Notes: generated by a model from the sequence alone, not told the origin. DNA of 43,254 nt from Candidatus Ryanbacteria bacterium RIFCSPLOWO2_12_FULL_44_26 (GCA_001821765.1 MHOA01000010.1:1-43254); one strand, 5' to 3'; positions 13,593 to 21,569 are shown, counted from the first letter of the stretch. Numbers and translations: made by a program.

Positions 13593-13772
13593 CTATACCT
13601 CTACGAGTTCACCTCGCATAAGTTTTTTGTAGTCCTCTTTGGAAAGACCAACCCAGGAAGGATCTTCGTACCTGTAGGGATGTTTCGGGTCCAGTTCTCC
13701 GGGAAGGAATCTCTTTTTTGTGGAAGGGTTTTTCTTCCTTACTTTTACAGACTTGCGCTTCGGCCTACCCAT
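13593..13772 (-). CDS. Small basic protein of unknown function
   Basis: A 59-aa protein that begins MGRPKRKSVKVRKKNPSTKK, a strongly basic tail, and continues into a short folded part with YRYEDPSWVGLSKEDYKKLM. It may bind nucleic acid. GAAAGGAG precedes ATG 13772 by 7 nt. It lies 62 nt downstream of the SDR gene on the same strand and may share its transcript; a terminator follows. Confidence 0.75.
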   Translation of the reverse strand: MGRPKRKSVKVRKKNPSTKKRFLPGELDPKHPYRYEDPSWVGLSKEDYKKLMRGELVEV

Positions 13773-13834
13773 GAGGGTCTCCTTTCATCTTTTATAAAGT
13801 TTAGCATTTTGATGTATGAACTTCAAGAAAACAA

Positions 13835-14587
13835 TTACCGCATCAATCGGGCGCCATTCAGGTGCAAAATCTGCCCAGCCATGTACTCACAAGCCCTTGA
13901 GGATAAGAACAAAACTAGGTTCACGTATTCTTCAACACGACCAATTCTTTGGAGCGGGATGCGGTCAACAATTGTTGGGTCCTGAGAAATAGTTTCGCGG
14001 CCCATTCCAATATCAATAACGTGCGGCGCAATTGCATTTGCAGTAATCCCGAAGTTAGAACCCAGTCGCACATAAGCTCGTGTTGCAGCCTCAACACCAG
14101 CCTTAGCACAAATGTACAGAAGTTCGCTGGCATTTCCCGTGTACACACCGGCAGTCGAAATATTGACAATACGACCTCCGCCAGCTTGCTTCATCACTGG
14201 AAACACTGCTCGCATCATGTACAACGTACTGCGGAGCGTTAGGCCCATAATGGCCTCAAAATCTTTATCAGTAATTTCATCCGGAGATTGTCGATATATT
14301 ACCGATGCATTATTCACCAATACGTCAATCCGACTAAACTCGCGTAAAGCTCTTACGCACAACTTACGACATGAAATAGCAGAAGAAACATCCAATTTAT
14401 AGATACGGATATCGTCTCTTCTATCGGAAGGAACAACGTCCAAAAACTCCTGAGCCGAAGCGTCGTCCCGAAGATATGTGGCCACAACTTTCGCCCCTTC
14501 TTGAAGAAATCCCAGTGATATCGCTCGTCCTAAGTTTCTCGTACCACCAGTAATGATGGCGCATTTTCCTTGTAACTCTAAATCCAT
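13835..14587 (-). CDS. SDR-family oxidoreductase
   Basis: A 250-aa short-chain dehydrogenase/reductase. The Rossmann motif is ITGGTRNLGRA, the NNAS element follows at about 90, and the catalytic Ser-Tyr-Lys set is NIST...YICAKAG. FabG-like enzymes reduce ketones with NAD(P)H, but the active-site neighbourhood does not fix a substrate. GGAGGTG lies 5 nt before ATG 14587, so the frame extension to TTG 14599 is not used. A good promoter lies at 14632-14661. Confidence 0.9.
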   Translation of the reverse strand: MDLELQGKCAIITGGTRNLGRAISLGFLQEGAKVVATYLRDDASAQEFLDVVPSDRRDDIRIYKLDVSSAISCRKLCVRALREFSRIDVLVNNASVIYRQSPDEITDKDFEAIMGLTLRSTLYMMRAVFPVMKQAGGGRIVNISTAGVYTGNASELLYICAKAGVEAATRAYVRLGSNFGITANAIAPHVIDIGMGRETISQDPTIVDRIPLQRIGRVEEYVNLVLFLSSRACEYMAGQILHLNGARLMR

Positions 14588-14631
14588 ACCCACCTCCAAT
14601 CCGAAATCATTATTTTCAATGAACCAAAACC

Positions 14632-14661
14632 AAAGTAGCAGATGCGATGCTATTTTGTCAA
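14632..14661 (-). promoter_or_regulatory. Promoter of the SDR gene
   Basis: Minus strand TTGACA (14661-14656), 18-nt spacer, TACTTT (14637-14632). Confidence 0.75.
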
Positions 14662-14784
14662 GAAAAAGCCCATCGCGCCTTCGAAGCCCCGCCTTTTTTG
14701 TAATTGAGAAGACATATTAATTATCATTTTAGGCTCTGAGATTCAACTTAATATTCTCTCCCACATTGTTACCATAAATGATAT

Positions 14785-14798
14785 TTATTACGTAATAA
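14785..14798. promoter_or_regulatory. Perfect AT palindrome
   Basis: TTATTACGTAATAA is a perfect 14-bp palindrome between the divergent SDR and peptidase promoters and may be an operator. Confidence 0.35.
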
Positions 14799-14872
14799 CC
14801 TAAATATAGGAAAATTTGTAATAAGACACGACAGATAAAAGAAGCCGTATAAACAGATCAGGCATCAGTGAG

Positions 14873-14901
14873 TTGATAGCCGCTACAAAATCGGATATTA
14901 T
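14873..14901 (+). promoter_or_regulatory. Promoter giving a leaderless mRNA
   Basis: TTGATA (14873-14878), 17-nt spacer, TATTAT (14896-14901). The -10 ends exactly 8 nt before ATG 14910. Confidence 0.75.
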
Positions 14902-14909
14902 AAAGTGGC

Positions 14910-16367
14910 ATGAAAAAAGTGTTCATTATTGTCGCCGTTATTGTTGTGCTCGGTGTTGTGGGTTATGTTATGAGCCGATCCGGAGGGCCGGCTGATGAAG
15001 CCGCGCCGCAACATTTGCTGGGCGATGCGGTAACGATTTATGTGTACACTATAAATGGCGTAGCAACCGGCGGCGGCACGCTTTCAGTTCCGTTTATTGC
15101 TAACACAGACAAAGAGTGGTTTGTTAATGTGCTTGCCGATTTTAATAATGATGGAACATTCAATACTGACGAATGGGTTGCAAGAAATCAAGTCGCCCGG
15201 GTTTTTGAAAACTATAACAACAATTTTGTGCTTGACCTTTCGGATATTGCCCTAACAGAGGGGCAGCAAGTAAACACGCGCATGGTGTTAACCAATAACC
15301 GGCTTGAACAAACGTGGGACGGCGTTGCCCCGAAAAACAGCGCAGCACGAGACTCGCAGGCACTTGTTCAGACATATGAAATGGCGGATATCATCGGCAT
15401 TAATGTTCCCGGCGCTTCGGAAGATTTGAAGCGCGGGCCCCTTGCGGCGTTCTTTGCACCCATTCCACAAACTGCCTACGCGCAGGACAGCAATATAAAT
15501 ACATTCCGCCAACCGCCGATGCCCGACATCAGACAGGATGGAATGGAATGCACTCCGACCGCAACTGCCAATAACCTTATTTCCCTTGCGCAAGAGAAAG
15601 GGCGCCGAAACGATTTACCTCAAAACCCGCAGGACATTATCAATGAGCTTAAAAGGGACATGCAGTTTCATAACGGCGTGCTCTTAAGGAACATTATTTC
15701 AGGAAAGGAAGCGTTTGCACAAAGACACAATCTGCCGATTCTTACCGAACGGATTGACAATCCAACCGCTCAAGATATTGCCTCTGCTATTAACAGAGGG
15801 TGTGTGGTGGAGTTGAGTATGGCTTGGGTAAGGTCGCGCAGCGGCCACCCGAATACCGGTCACGTGGTGAGCGTTGCGGGCGTAAGCACCGCAAACGGCG
15901 TGAATCAAATTCAGGTCCACGATCCCGCAACTCCGAGCGGGGTTGATACATATGATCTGTCGTTTGAAGTGCAGGCAGGAGAGAGAAAATTTGAGGGCGT
16001 AAACTATCCCATGTGGGATGGGGTGGCGTTTATAGATGCGATTTTTGTGCAGTGTTGGACGGGCGTTGAGCATGCTACAACCGGAACCACACCGGATACC
16101 AGCCGCGTTGAGGCGCTTGTTATAAACGGCGGTTATTATCCCAAAAGCCAGTTTCACGCGGCGAGTCCCGACAGGTGCAATGCTTCCCACTGGCATGCCG
16201 GCGGTACGGTCTACGGACTTAAAACCAAAACATCAACGGATATTGTAAACGCCACTGATCCAAATCCGACCTCGTGCGGATTTGGAAAAATTGGCGAGGT
16301 GCCGGAGGAATTTATTGACATCACTTTTGAACAGTCAACGGAACTTATAAAAAACATTCCGTTATAG
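14910..16367 (+). CDS. Membrane-anchored C39-like cysteine peptidase, putative
   Basis: A 485-aa exported protein held by an N-terminal TM helix (VFIIVAVIVVLGVVGYVM). At residues 77-89 DFNNDGTFNTDEW looks like a dockerin/EF-hand calcium loop. The central part resembles papain-like C39 peptidases: Cys214 in MECTPTATANNL, His318 in TGHVVSVAG and Asp338 in VHDPATPSG have the spacing expected of a C-H-D triad. The C-terminal ~100 residues carry extra Cys residues. It may process surface proteins or peptides. There is no Shine-Dalgarno; the promoter implies a leaderless mRNA. Catalysis is inferred from motifs only. Confidence 0.65.
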   Translation: MKKVFIIVAVIVVLGVVGYVMSRSGGPADEAAPQHLLGDAVTIYVYTINGVATGGGTLSVPFIANTDKEWFVNVLADFNNDGTFNTDEWVARNQVARVFENYNNNFVLDLSDIALTEGQQVNTRMVLTNNRLEQTWDGVAPKNSAARDSQALVQTYEMADIIGINVPGASEDLKRGPLAAFFAPIPQTAYAQDSNINTFRQPPMPDIRQDGMECTPTATANNLISLAQEKGRRNDLPQNPQDIINELKRDMQFHNGVLLRNIISGKEAFAQRHNLPILTERIDNPTAQDIASAINRGCVVELSMAWVRSRSGHPNTGHVVSVAGVSTANGVNQIQVHDPATPSGVDTYDLSFEVQAGERKFEGVNYPMWDGVAFIDAIFVQCWTGVEHATTGTTPDTSRVEALVINGGYYPKSQFHAASPDRCNASHWHAGGTVYGLKTKTSTDIVNATDPNPTSCGFGKIGEVPEEFIDITFEQSTELIKNIPL

Positions 16368-16389
16368 AATACTATATAAAAACGCATAA

Positions 16390-16660
16390 AGCGGTTATTA
16401 TAAAGACCCGGATAGCAACGTGTTTGCCGGCATTTGCGGGGGCGGGCAATTATTTTGCCGTTGATCCGGTCATCATACAGGTACTTTGGCTTTTAGTCGT
16501 TGTTCTTGCAGGCGTTTTCCCCGGAGTGATCATTTGTCTTCTTTTCATGTTTGTTATTCCCGAGAAAACGGCGAAGCACAAAACCGGCGGGCAGGGTTAT
16601 CATATTCATGATACCGCGCCGCTTACGGCGCGATGGTTCATTACAGAATCGAAACAATAA
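16390..16660 (+). pseudogene. Broken pspC-like gene
   Basis: The frame from 16393 encodes YYKDPDSNVFAGICGG, the start of a PspC domain, but lacks a start codon and ends. After the G-rich run at 16436-16446 the domain continues in another frame as GNYFAVDPVIIQVLWLLVVV...FVIPEKTAKHKTGGQGY. So the PspC membrane domain is split by a frameshift. Either the gene is decayed or the run is a sequencing error. The end of this domain is copied again at 17566-17616. Confidence 0.7.
16550..16600 (+). repeat. 51-bp direct repeat, left copy
   Basis: Identical to 17566-17616 except one base (A for G at position 29). It encodes the PspC tail FVIPEKTAKHKTGGQGY. The two copies lie 1016 bp apart and enclose module B. 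Confidence 0.9.
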
Positions 16661-16694
16661 AATCGGTTCAAGCCATTGAACCATAACGAAACCG

Positions 16695-16723
16695 TTGACA
16701 GGCTTCAGAGAGTGTGCTATGTT
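16695..16723 (+). promoter_or_regulatory. Promoter of module B
   Basis: TTGACA (16695-16700), 17-nt spacer, TATGTT (16718-16723); start near 16730, giving a ~30-nt leader with a Shine-Dalgarno. Confidence 0.8.
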
Positions 16724-16761
16724 GAGTGTAGTTTTCACCAGAGAAATGGGAGGAAACGCAG

Positions 16762-17283
16762 TTGAGCGAAGAATCAACGGAAACCGGCAGCAGTAACGAT
16801 GAAGATGAAAAACCGGCGCCTGAAGACATCCGCCTTGAATATCAAGAGTGCGCGACGCTGTCCAGATTCTTTGTGGGCATCCGCTTCAGTTTCTTTGCGT
16901 CATTTATCACGTTCTTTGTCATTTTAATAGGCGGGTATCATTATGTGTGGTCAGCGAGGAGAGCGGTATTCGGAGAACTCCAGCCATATTTGCTGTTCGT
17001 TGTCGCATTCTCCGGCCTCATTGTTGCAGTTGTTGGATGGCTTGTTGAGAAAAGAAACGTCTTCCTTTACCGGACGTGTGACGAGCGGCTGCAGGAACTG
17101 GAAGAGGAACTGCGTATTCCTATGGGAATATATCGCCGCTTAAGGTTTCCCACTGCGTTCTCAAGATTTCTTGGCATTCCCGCCCGGCACGTTGTTGCGA
17201 TATACACGATGTATACGGCGATTTCAATTGTGTGGATTATCCTCGTGGTATACAGCGGTTACCGGGTTTGGGAAGTTTGGTAA
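16762..17283 (+). CDS. Two-TM membrane protein, module B
   Basis: A 173-aa paralogue of the module A protein. The N-terminus is acidic (about 30 residues); RFFVGIRFSFF leads into TM1, TM2 follows at about 75-92, and VEKRNVFLYRTCDERLQELEEELRI forms a coiled-coil-like helix. A third hydrophobic helix lies at the C-terminus (YTAISIVWIILVVYSGY), which module A lacks. TTG 16762 is the start; GGGAGG lies 8 nt before it and it sits behind a good promoter. A tiny one-TM gene follows after 19 nt. Function unknown. Confidence 0.72.
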   Translation: MSEESTETGSSNDEDEKPAPEDIRLEYQECATLSRFFVGIRFSFFASFITFFVILIGGYHYVWSARRAVFGELQPYLLFVVAFSGLIVAVVGWLVEKRNVFLYRTCDERLQELEEELRIPMGIYRRLRFPTAFSRFLGIPARHVVAIYTMYTAISIVWIILVVYSGYRVWEVW

Positions 17284-17302
17284 AAAACCAAAGGAGGTAA
17301 CA

Positions 17303-17470
17303 ATGAAAGACTACAAACCTTCTCCATGGGTGAAGGGTGAAGAGGATCCATGGGAGCGCTTTTTCACACGCGTGGCAGAAGTACTTTTTGCAATCGGTAT
17401 CCCGATAGCGATCATCGGTTTCATCATGTGGGCAATCGGGATTTTCAGCATCCCACTGCCAATCCATTAG
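17303..17470 (+). CDS. Tiny one-TM protein, module B
   Basis: A 55-aa protein with a hydrophilic Trp-rich head (MKDYKPSPWVKGEEDPWERF) and one TM helix (AIGIPIAIIGFIMWAIGIF). AAAGGAGGT lies 5 nt before ATG. It takes the same place behind the two-TM gene as the 11593 product in module A, although the sequences have little in common. Confidence 0.72.
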   Translation: MKDYKPSPWVKGEEDPWERFFTRVAEVLFAIGIPIAIIGFIMWAIGIFSIPLPIH

Positions 17471-17500
17471 CAAGGAGGCGACATTCCCGCCTTCGGAGCA

Positions 17501-17533
17501 CGGCACGACTTCGGTCGTGCCGTTTTTTTATTT
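17501..17533 (+). terminator. Terminator of module B
   Basis: Stem CGGCACGAC/GTCGTGCCG with loop TTCG, then T7. Confidence 0.95.
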
Positions 17534-17565
17534 TACTTTTTTATCCAAGCGTCCTTTTCTCCGCA

Positions 17566-17616
17566 TTTGTTATTCCCGAGAAAACGGCGAAGCGCAAAAC
17601 CGGCGGGCAGGGTTAT
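17566..17616 (+). repeat. 51-bp direct repeat, right copy
   Basis: Second copy of the PspC tail (FVIPEKTAKRKTGGQGY), here without the rest of the gene. Together with the left copy it brackets module B. Confidence 0.9.
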
Positions 17617-17651
17617 AGACTAGCGCCATTCTTAGTTTCGCACAGCGTTTT

Positions 17652-19139
17652 TTATTCTTCAACGGCGGCTTGTTTTCTGGTGGTGAGGCGATCTAGGAGC
17701 ACTGCAATAAACGGGGAGAGGATAATCGGCAAAGCCCCGATGTATACAAGCGCCCATATCGGGTACCCTTCGTACGGCGTTACGAATTCGTTTTTGAGGT
17801 TTATGATGAGCAGAATGGTAAGAAAAATCGGTGTTATATATTTAATGGCAATATTCCAACTCACGCCCAGTTTGACGGTTGAAGTTTTATTTACAAACTC
17901 AAGCAGTTTGTTCCCTTTCCATGCCCATCCCACGATTACGGTTTCAAGAATGCCCATGATCACAAGCCCGTAATTTACAATGAAATGATCTGCGATATCC
18001 AAAAAATAAAGGCCGGCGTGCGTGGTAAACAGTAGCCCTCCGGCGATGCCGACCAGTGAAATAAGAAGGGCAATCTTTTTGGTTGGCGCGGCGGCGTATC
18101 TGTCTCTAAACGCCGCCGAGAACGCTTCAAGGAGCGAGAAAGCGCTGTCTATGGCAAGTGTCAGCAGCATGCCGAAAAACAGCACGGCAATAAGCGCATT
18201 GAAGGCAGGAAGAAGCGAAATCGCCAGAGGAAATATCATAAATACCAATGCAGGACCTCCGGTTACCGCCTCCGTTACCGGGACTCCCTGCTGCGTTGCC
18301 ATGTATCCTAAAGTTCCAAACACGACAAGTCCCGACATGAAGCTTACAAGAAAATTCCCGACCGCAACCCAAACTGCGCTCATGGTTATTTCTGTTTGTT
18401 TGGGGTTGAAACTTCCGTACGCAATCATAATTCCGAACGCCAGTGATAAACTGAAAAATACCTGTGAGAAAGCGGCAATCCAAAGATCGGGATTTGCCAG
18501 CGACGACCAATTTGGAACAAGAAACAGCGAAACCCCCTCTCCCGCACCTTCAAGCGTCAGCGCCCGCACGATGAGTATTGCAAGAATGACAAAGGGCAGT
18601 GTTGCAGTCCACACGACCACTTTGCTTACGCTTTGCACCCCTTTCCATACGGAAAAATATACCAACGCCCATGCAAACAGAAGTCCGGAGAGTACCGGCC
18701 ACGAAATACCGCCGATGTCGTTCACTCCCCCAGATAAATTTAATATGTCTCCCAAGAAAAAATTCACCGTATCATCTCCCCACGCAAGGGTAAAGGCAGA
18801 AGCAAAATAATTAACGCTCCAACTCATTACTGCCATATAATAAAACAACACCATCATCCCAAGCGTGATTGCAAGCCATCCAAGGTAGCGAAATCCTTTT
18901 CTTATTTTTCCCATCGCATCAGGCGCGGCGCGCTGCATCATTTGTCCCAGTCCAATCTCAAGAATAAGCAGCGGGATGCCTATGACGATGTTCGCGAGCA
19001 CAAGGACTAATATGAAAGCGGCGCCCCCATGTTCGTACGCAAGAAAAGGGAAGCGCCATAAATTTCCAAGGCCCGCAGCCGAGCCGATTGCCGCAAGTAT
19101 AAAAACCCAGCGGCTTGGCCAATGCTGTCTTTGGAGCAT
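17652..19139 (-). CDS. Neurotransmitter:sodium symporter family transporter
   Basis: A 495-aa inner-membrane transporter of the NSS/SNF (LeuT-like) family with about 11-12 TM helices. The diagnostic TM1 is RWVFILAAIGSAAGLGNLWRFPFLAYEHGGAAF, holding the unwound GSAAGLGNLWRFP substrate/Na site. Family members bring in amino acids with sodium, which fits an organism that depends on outside nutrients. The start at 19139 sits right before TM1, in line with short bacterial N-termini. No neighbour points to the substrate. Confidence 0.93.
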   Translation of the reverse strand: MLQRQHWPSRWVFILAAIGSAAGLGNLWRFPFLAYEHGGAAFILVLVLANIVIGIPLLILEIGLGQMMQRAAPDAMGKIRKGFRYLGWLAITLGMMVLFYYMAVMSWSVNYFASAFTLAWGDDTVNFFLGDILNLSGGVNDIGGISWPVLSGLLFAWALVYFSVWKGVQSVSKVVVWTATLPFVILAILIVRALTLEGAGEGVSLFLVPNWSSLANPDLWIAAFSQVFFSLSLAFGIMIAYGSFNPKQTEITMSAVWVAVGNFLVSFMSGLVVFGTLGYMATQQGVPVTEAVTGGPALVFMIFPLAISLLPAFNALIAVLFFGMLLTLAIDSAFSLLEAFSAAFRDRYAAAPTKKIALLISLVGIAGGLLFTTHAGLYFLDIADHFIVNYGLVIMGILETVIVGWAWKGNKLLEFVNKTSTVKLGVSWNIAIKYITPIFLTILLIINLKNEFVTPYEGYPIWALVYIGALPIILSPFIAVLLDRLTTRKQAAVEE

Positions 19140-19326
19140 AGTATGAGTAGTAAAAAATTGAGTATAAGCGACCTCGTTACTATTATATGCTTTTCGGGCG
19201 CTGGTTGCTAAATACAGAAAAGCGCTTTTTTACATGTGTTTTCAATCATACTGGACGACGCCCACTTTTCTTATTATACTGAAGGCAGTGTTGATTATTC
19301 GTTAAAATATTATATATCAGTACATC

Positions 19327-19713
19327 ATGGACCCTCTTTTAAGAGAAATCGTCTTTATAACAGGAAGGATTCTTTTTGGCGGATTTTTTCTTATGAGTGG
19401 CGCTAACCATTTCATGAAGTTATCAGCAATGACCCAGTATGCCCAATCCAAAGGCGTCCCAAGTCCAAAACTCGCTGTGATGGCAACCGGCCTTTTGCTG
19501 ATGCTCGGAGGCGTTGGATTTATTTTGTGGAGGTATCTGCTTATTGCATCACTGTTGCTTATTGTGTTTTTAGTGTTCGTATCATTTATCATGCATCGGT
19601 TTTGGAAAGAGGAAGACCCGGGAGCAAAGATGGTAGAGATGACAAATTTTATGAAAAACATGGCGCTTCTTGGCGTGGCGCTTATCTTTTTTGCGTTTGA
19701 GATGGGCGGATAA
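19327..19713 (+). CDS. DoxX family membrane protein
   Basis: A 128-aa protein with four TM helices. GRILFGGFFLMSGANHFMKL is the DoxX signature, followed by AQSKGVPSPKLAVMATGLLLMLGG. DoxX proteins are linked to thiol and oxidative stress in some bacteria; the role here is unknown. The start lies shortly after an AT-rich TATATATC stretch and has no Shine-Dalgarno. A second DoxX-like gene lies at 21999 beside dsbA and the VKOR gene. Confidence 0.85.
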   Translation: MDPLLREIVFITGRILFGGFFLMSGANHFMKLSAMTQYAQSKGVPSPKLAVMATGLLLMLGGVGFILWRYLLIASLLLIVFLVFVSFIMHRFWKEEDPGAKMVEMTNFMKNMALLGVALIFFAFEMGG

Positions 19714-19775
19714 CTCATTACAAACTCCTTGTTTCAAACCCAAATCATCCACAGATAAAATAGCGCTGCACTTGA

Positions 19776-19805
19776 TTGGACGCAGGTTGTCGGTTATTCT
19801 ATAAT
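19776..19805 (+). promoter_or_regulatory. Promoter of 6S-like RNA 2
   Basis: TTGGAC (19776-19781), 18-nt spacer, TATAAT (19800-19805), start near 19812. Confidence 0.75.
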
Positions 19806-19811
19806 CAGAAG

Positions 19812-19980
19812 TTGATCATTGTTTCTTGCGTGGAGCGGTTCTCCATACTACTGCATAGAACGATTGAAATGCTTTCCACGAGAGTGGAAATCCCCTTTCA
19901 ATCGCTAGACACATCAGAAGGAGCGAGAACCGCCCCACGCAGCCAGTTTTCAAAGAAGGCCATCGGCCTTCTTTTTTTGT
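19812..19980 (+). ncRNA. 6S-like RNA (copy 2)
   Basis: A non-coding unit with the 6S plan. Closing helix: TGCGTGG and CGGTTCTC (19827-19843) with GAGAACCG and CCACGCA (19925-19941). Central bubble: CATACTACTGC (19844-19854) on the 5' side, identical to 6S copy 1, and CTAGACACATCAGAAGG on the 3' side. Apical arm: CGATTGAAA (19861-19869) with TTTCAATCG (19896-19904), capped by TTTCCAC/GTGGAAA. The length (~165 nt), a TATAAT promoter and a terminator complete it. It probably regulates RNA polymerase as B. subtilis 6S-2 does. Confidence 0.7.
19954..19980 (+). terminator. Terminator of 6S-like RNA 2
   Basis: Stem AGAAGGCC/GGCCTTCT with a 3-nt loop and T7. Confidence 0.92.
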
Positions 19981-20076
19981 GTGCGGGAATTTGTGTGGGG
20001 GGTTTGGGCGTGATTGATTTCTTTTTTCTGTTGCTATAAAATGGTTATAGCCATACGGCTTTGCTGGAGGGATCAT

Positions 20077-20367
20077 ATGCTCAATTTTCGGTGGGCAGGA
20101 CTGCCCAAACAAACCGAACAGAGGATCTGCGCAGCGGCATATGAAAACCACAGAGCAGCTCTGTTTGCAATGAAAAAGGAGCAGGCAATATCGAGCGTGA
20201 GGACAGAGCTCGGAAAGTACGTTCTTACTCGTTGGCATTGCGGGAGGCGGATGGCGCAGGTAAAGGTTTTTGTGAGCCGTTCAGATCTCCTGACCCCCCC
20301 GTTGATTCAAGAGATCAGAGTTCCGGACAGATATGTATGTATACGGTGTTGGAAAGCCGAATGCTAG
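20077..20367 (+). CDS. Small protein with C-terminal Cys pair
   Basis: A 96-aa protein I do not recognise. The N-terminal half is helical (QTEQRICAAAYENHRAALFAMKKEQ); the second half has WHCGRRMAQVKVFV, then RYVCIRCWKAEC, a possible zinc site made of one Cys-Gly turn and a CxxC. TGGAGGG precedes ATG 20077 by about 6 nt. TTGATT and TAAAAT upstream could be its promoter, and a terminator follows, so it forms a single-gene unit. Confidence 0.65.
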   Translation: MLNFRWAGLPKQTEQRICAAAYENHRAALFAMKKEQAISSVRTELGKYVLTRWHCGRRMAQVKVFVSRSDLLTPPLIQEIRVPDRYVCIRCWKAEC

Positions 20368-20384
20368 GAGGGTGGTAGTTTTAT

Positions 20385-20418
20385 ATGGGCTCTTCGTTTC
20401 GGAGAGCCCATTTGCTTT
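20385..20418 (+). terminator. Terminator after the 20077 gene
   Basis: Perfect stem ATGGGCTCT/AGAGCCCAT with a 9-nt loop followed by TTGCTTT. Confidence 0.8.
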
Positions 20419-20450
20419 CCCGCAGGTGCTGTTGAGGTTATTATATAAGT

Positions 20451-20609
20451 ATGGTGCAATGTATAAAGAAAAATGACGGAGCGCATTTTGTATGCGAAGT
20501 ATGCGGTTTAAAGTATCAAAAAAAAGAATTGGCTGGGAAATGCGAAGCATGGTGTAGGGAGCATAAAAGCTGTAATCTTAAGATTATACAATACGCGATC
20601 AAGGAATAA
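20451..20609 (+). CDS. Small zinc-finger protein
   Basis: A 52-aa Cys-rich protein: FVCEVCGLKY, then CEAWCREHKSC. The CxxC plus CxxxCxxHxxxC layout suggests one or two zinc ions. I recall similar tiny proteins with CEAWCxEHxSCN from archaea and CPR bacteria; no function is known to me. TATTAT ends 6 nt before ATG 20451 and there is no Shine-Dalgarno, so it may be leaderless. Confidence 0.75.
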   Translation: MVQCIKKNDGAHFVCEVCGLKYQKKELAGKCEAWCREHKSCNLKIIQYAIKE

Positions 20610-20636
20610 CGAGTTTTGTGTATAGAAGGTTGCCCT

Positions 20637-20665
20637 TTGCCAACAAACGCACAAACTGTTACAAT
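20637..20665 (+). promoter_or_regulatory. Promoter of the dsbA-VKOR genes
   Basis: TTGCCA (20637-20642), 17-nt spacer, TACAAT (20660-20665); the start near 20672 leaves ~8 nt before ATG 20680. Confidence 0.65.
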
Positions 20666-20679
20666 GACATCACTTTTGT

Positions 20680-21498
20680 ATGACAAACGAACAACAAAAT
20701 AATACAGGGCGCGCCGAAGAAGAGTCCGGTGGGACTGTAGCCGACTCAAATTTTCACCAAAGCCCGTACATGATTCCTATATCCATAATCATTGCGGGGT
20801 TGTTCATTAGCGGCGCTATTATGTATTCTGGCGGCAGTTCACAGAAATCCCCCGCCAGCACAGCAGATGCCGTGGATTCCGAGGAAAAGTCCGACGGCGA
20901 TGATGCCGCGGGAGCCGCAAGAAGCGTGGACAATATACGGCCGGTTGGAGCGGGAGATCATATTCTTGGATCACCGGATGCGCCGGTAAAGATTGTGGAG
21001 TATTCAGACACCGAGTGCCCGTTCTGTAAGCGTTTTCATCTTACATTGAAACAAATTATTGATGCTGATGAATATGGAAGAGCAGGGAAAGTCGCTTGGG
21101 TGTATAGGCATTTTCCGCTCGCCGCGCTTCATAGAAAAGCCTTTAGCGAAGCACAAGCGACGGAGTGTGCTGCGGAACTTGGAGGAAACGAGCAGTTTTG
21201 GCTCTACTTGGACCGCCTTTTTGAGGTAACTCCGTCAAATGACGGTTTGGAGGAGGCGGAACTGCCCCGCATTGCTCAATATATTGGACTTGATCAGGAA
21301 GCTTTTGAGCGTTGTTTGACAAGCGGGAGGCATGAAAACATCGTGAATGATGACTATGATAATGCCGTTGCTTCTGGGGGCACCGGAACGCCGTTTAGTG
21401 TTGTTATAACAAATAACGGCGGGAAATATATCATTTCGGGAGCCCAGCCGTACGAGACCGTAAAAAGAGTTATAGATCAGGCGCTTTCGTCAAATTAG
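20680..21498 (+). CDS. DsbA-family thiol oxidoreductase, membrane-anchored
   Basis: A 272-aa extracytoplasmic thioredoxin-fold protein. It has a hydrophilic N-terminus, one TM anchor (ISIIIAGLFISGAIM, ~32-50), a disordered Asp/Ser-rich linker, and a DsbA domain starting near 95 with the active site CPFC (C113/C116) and the cis-Pro loop GTGTPFSVV. It would introduce disulfides into exported proteins. The partner VKOR gene lies 71 nt downstream and would reoxidise it. Confidence 0.92.
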   Translation: MTNEQQNNTGRAEEESGGTVADSNFHQSPYMIPISIIIAGLFISGAIMYSGGSSQKSPASTADAVDSEEKSDGDDAAGAARSVDNIRPVGAGDHILGSPDAPVKIVEYSDTECPFCKRFHLTLKQIIDADEYGRAGKVAWVYRHFPLAALHRKAFSEAQATECAAELGGNEQFWLYLDRLFEVTPSNDGLEEAELPRIAQYIGLDQEAFERCLTSGRHENIVNDDYDNAVASGGTGTPFSVVITNNGGKYIISGAQPYETVKRVIDQALSSN

Positions 21499-21569
21499 CT
21501 TCGTTGCCGGTATACATTAGAACATACTCACGTTGAAGCTAGGGCGAACAAAGCCGACAAGTTAGAGTA

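Noticed and set aside
14660-14705. Possible terminator near the SDR promoter
   Set aside because: T-rich and GC-rich tracts are present, but no stem of useful length can be drawn.
17471-17500. AAGGAGGCG after the tiny module B gene, suggesting a third gene
   Set aside because: No ATG, GTG or TTG follows at a usable distance; an ATT start would run through the terminator hairpin.
18022-18810. 262-aa plus-strand frame
   Set aside because: Antisense to the NSS symporter gene, with no recognisable domain.
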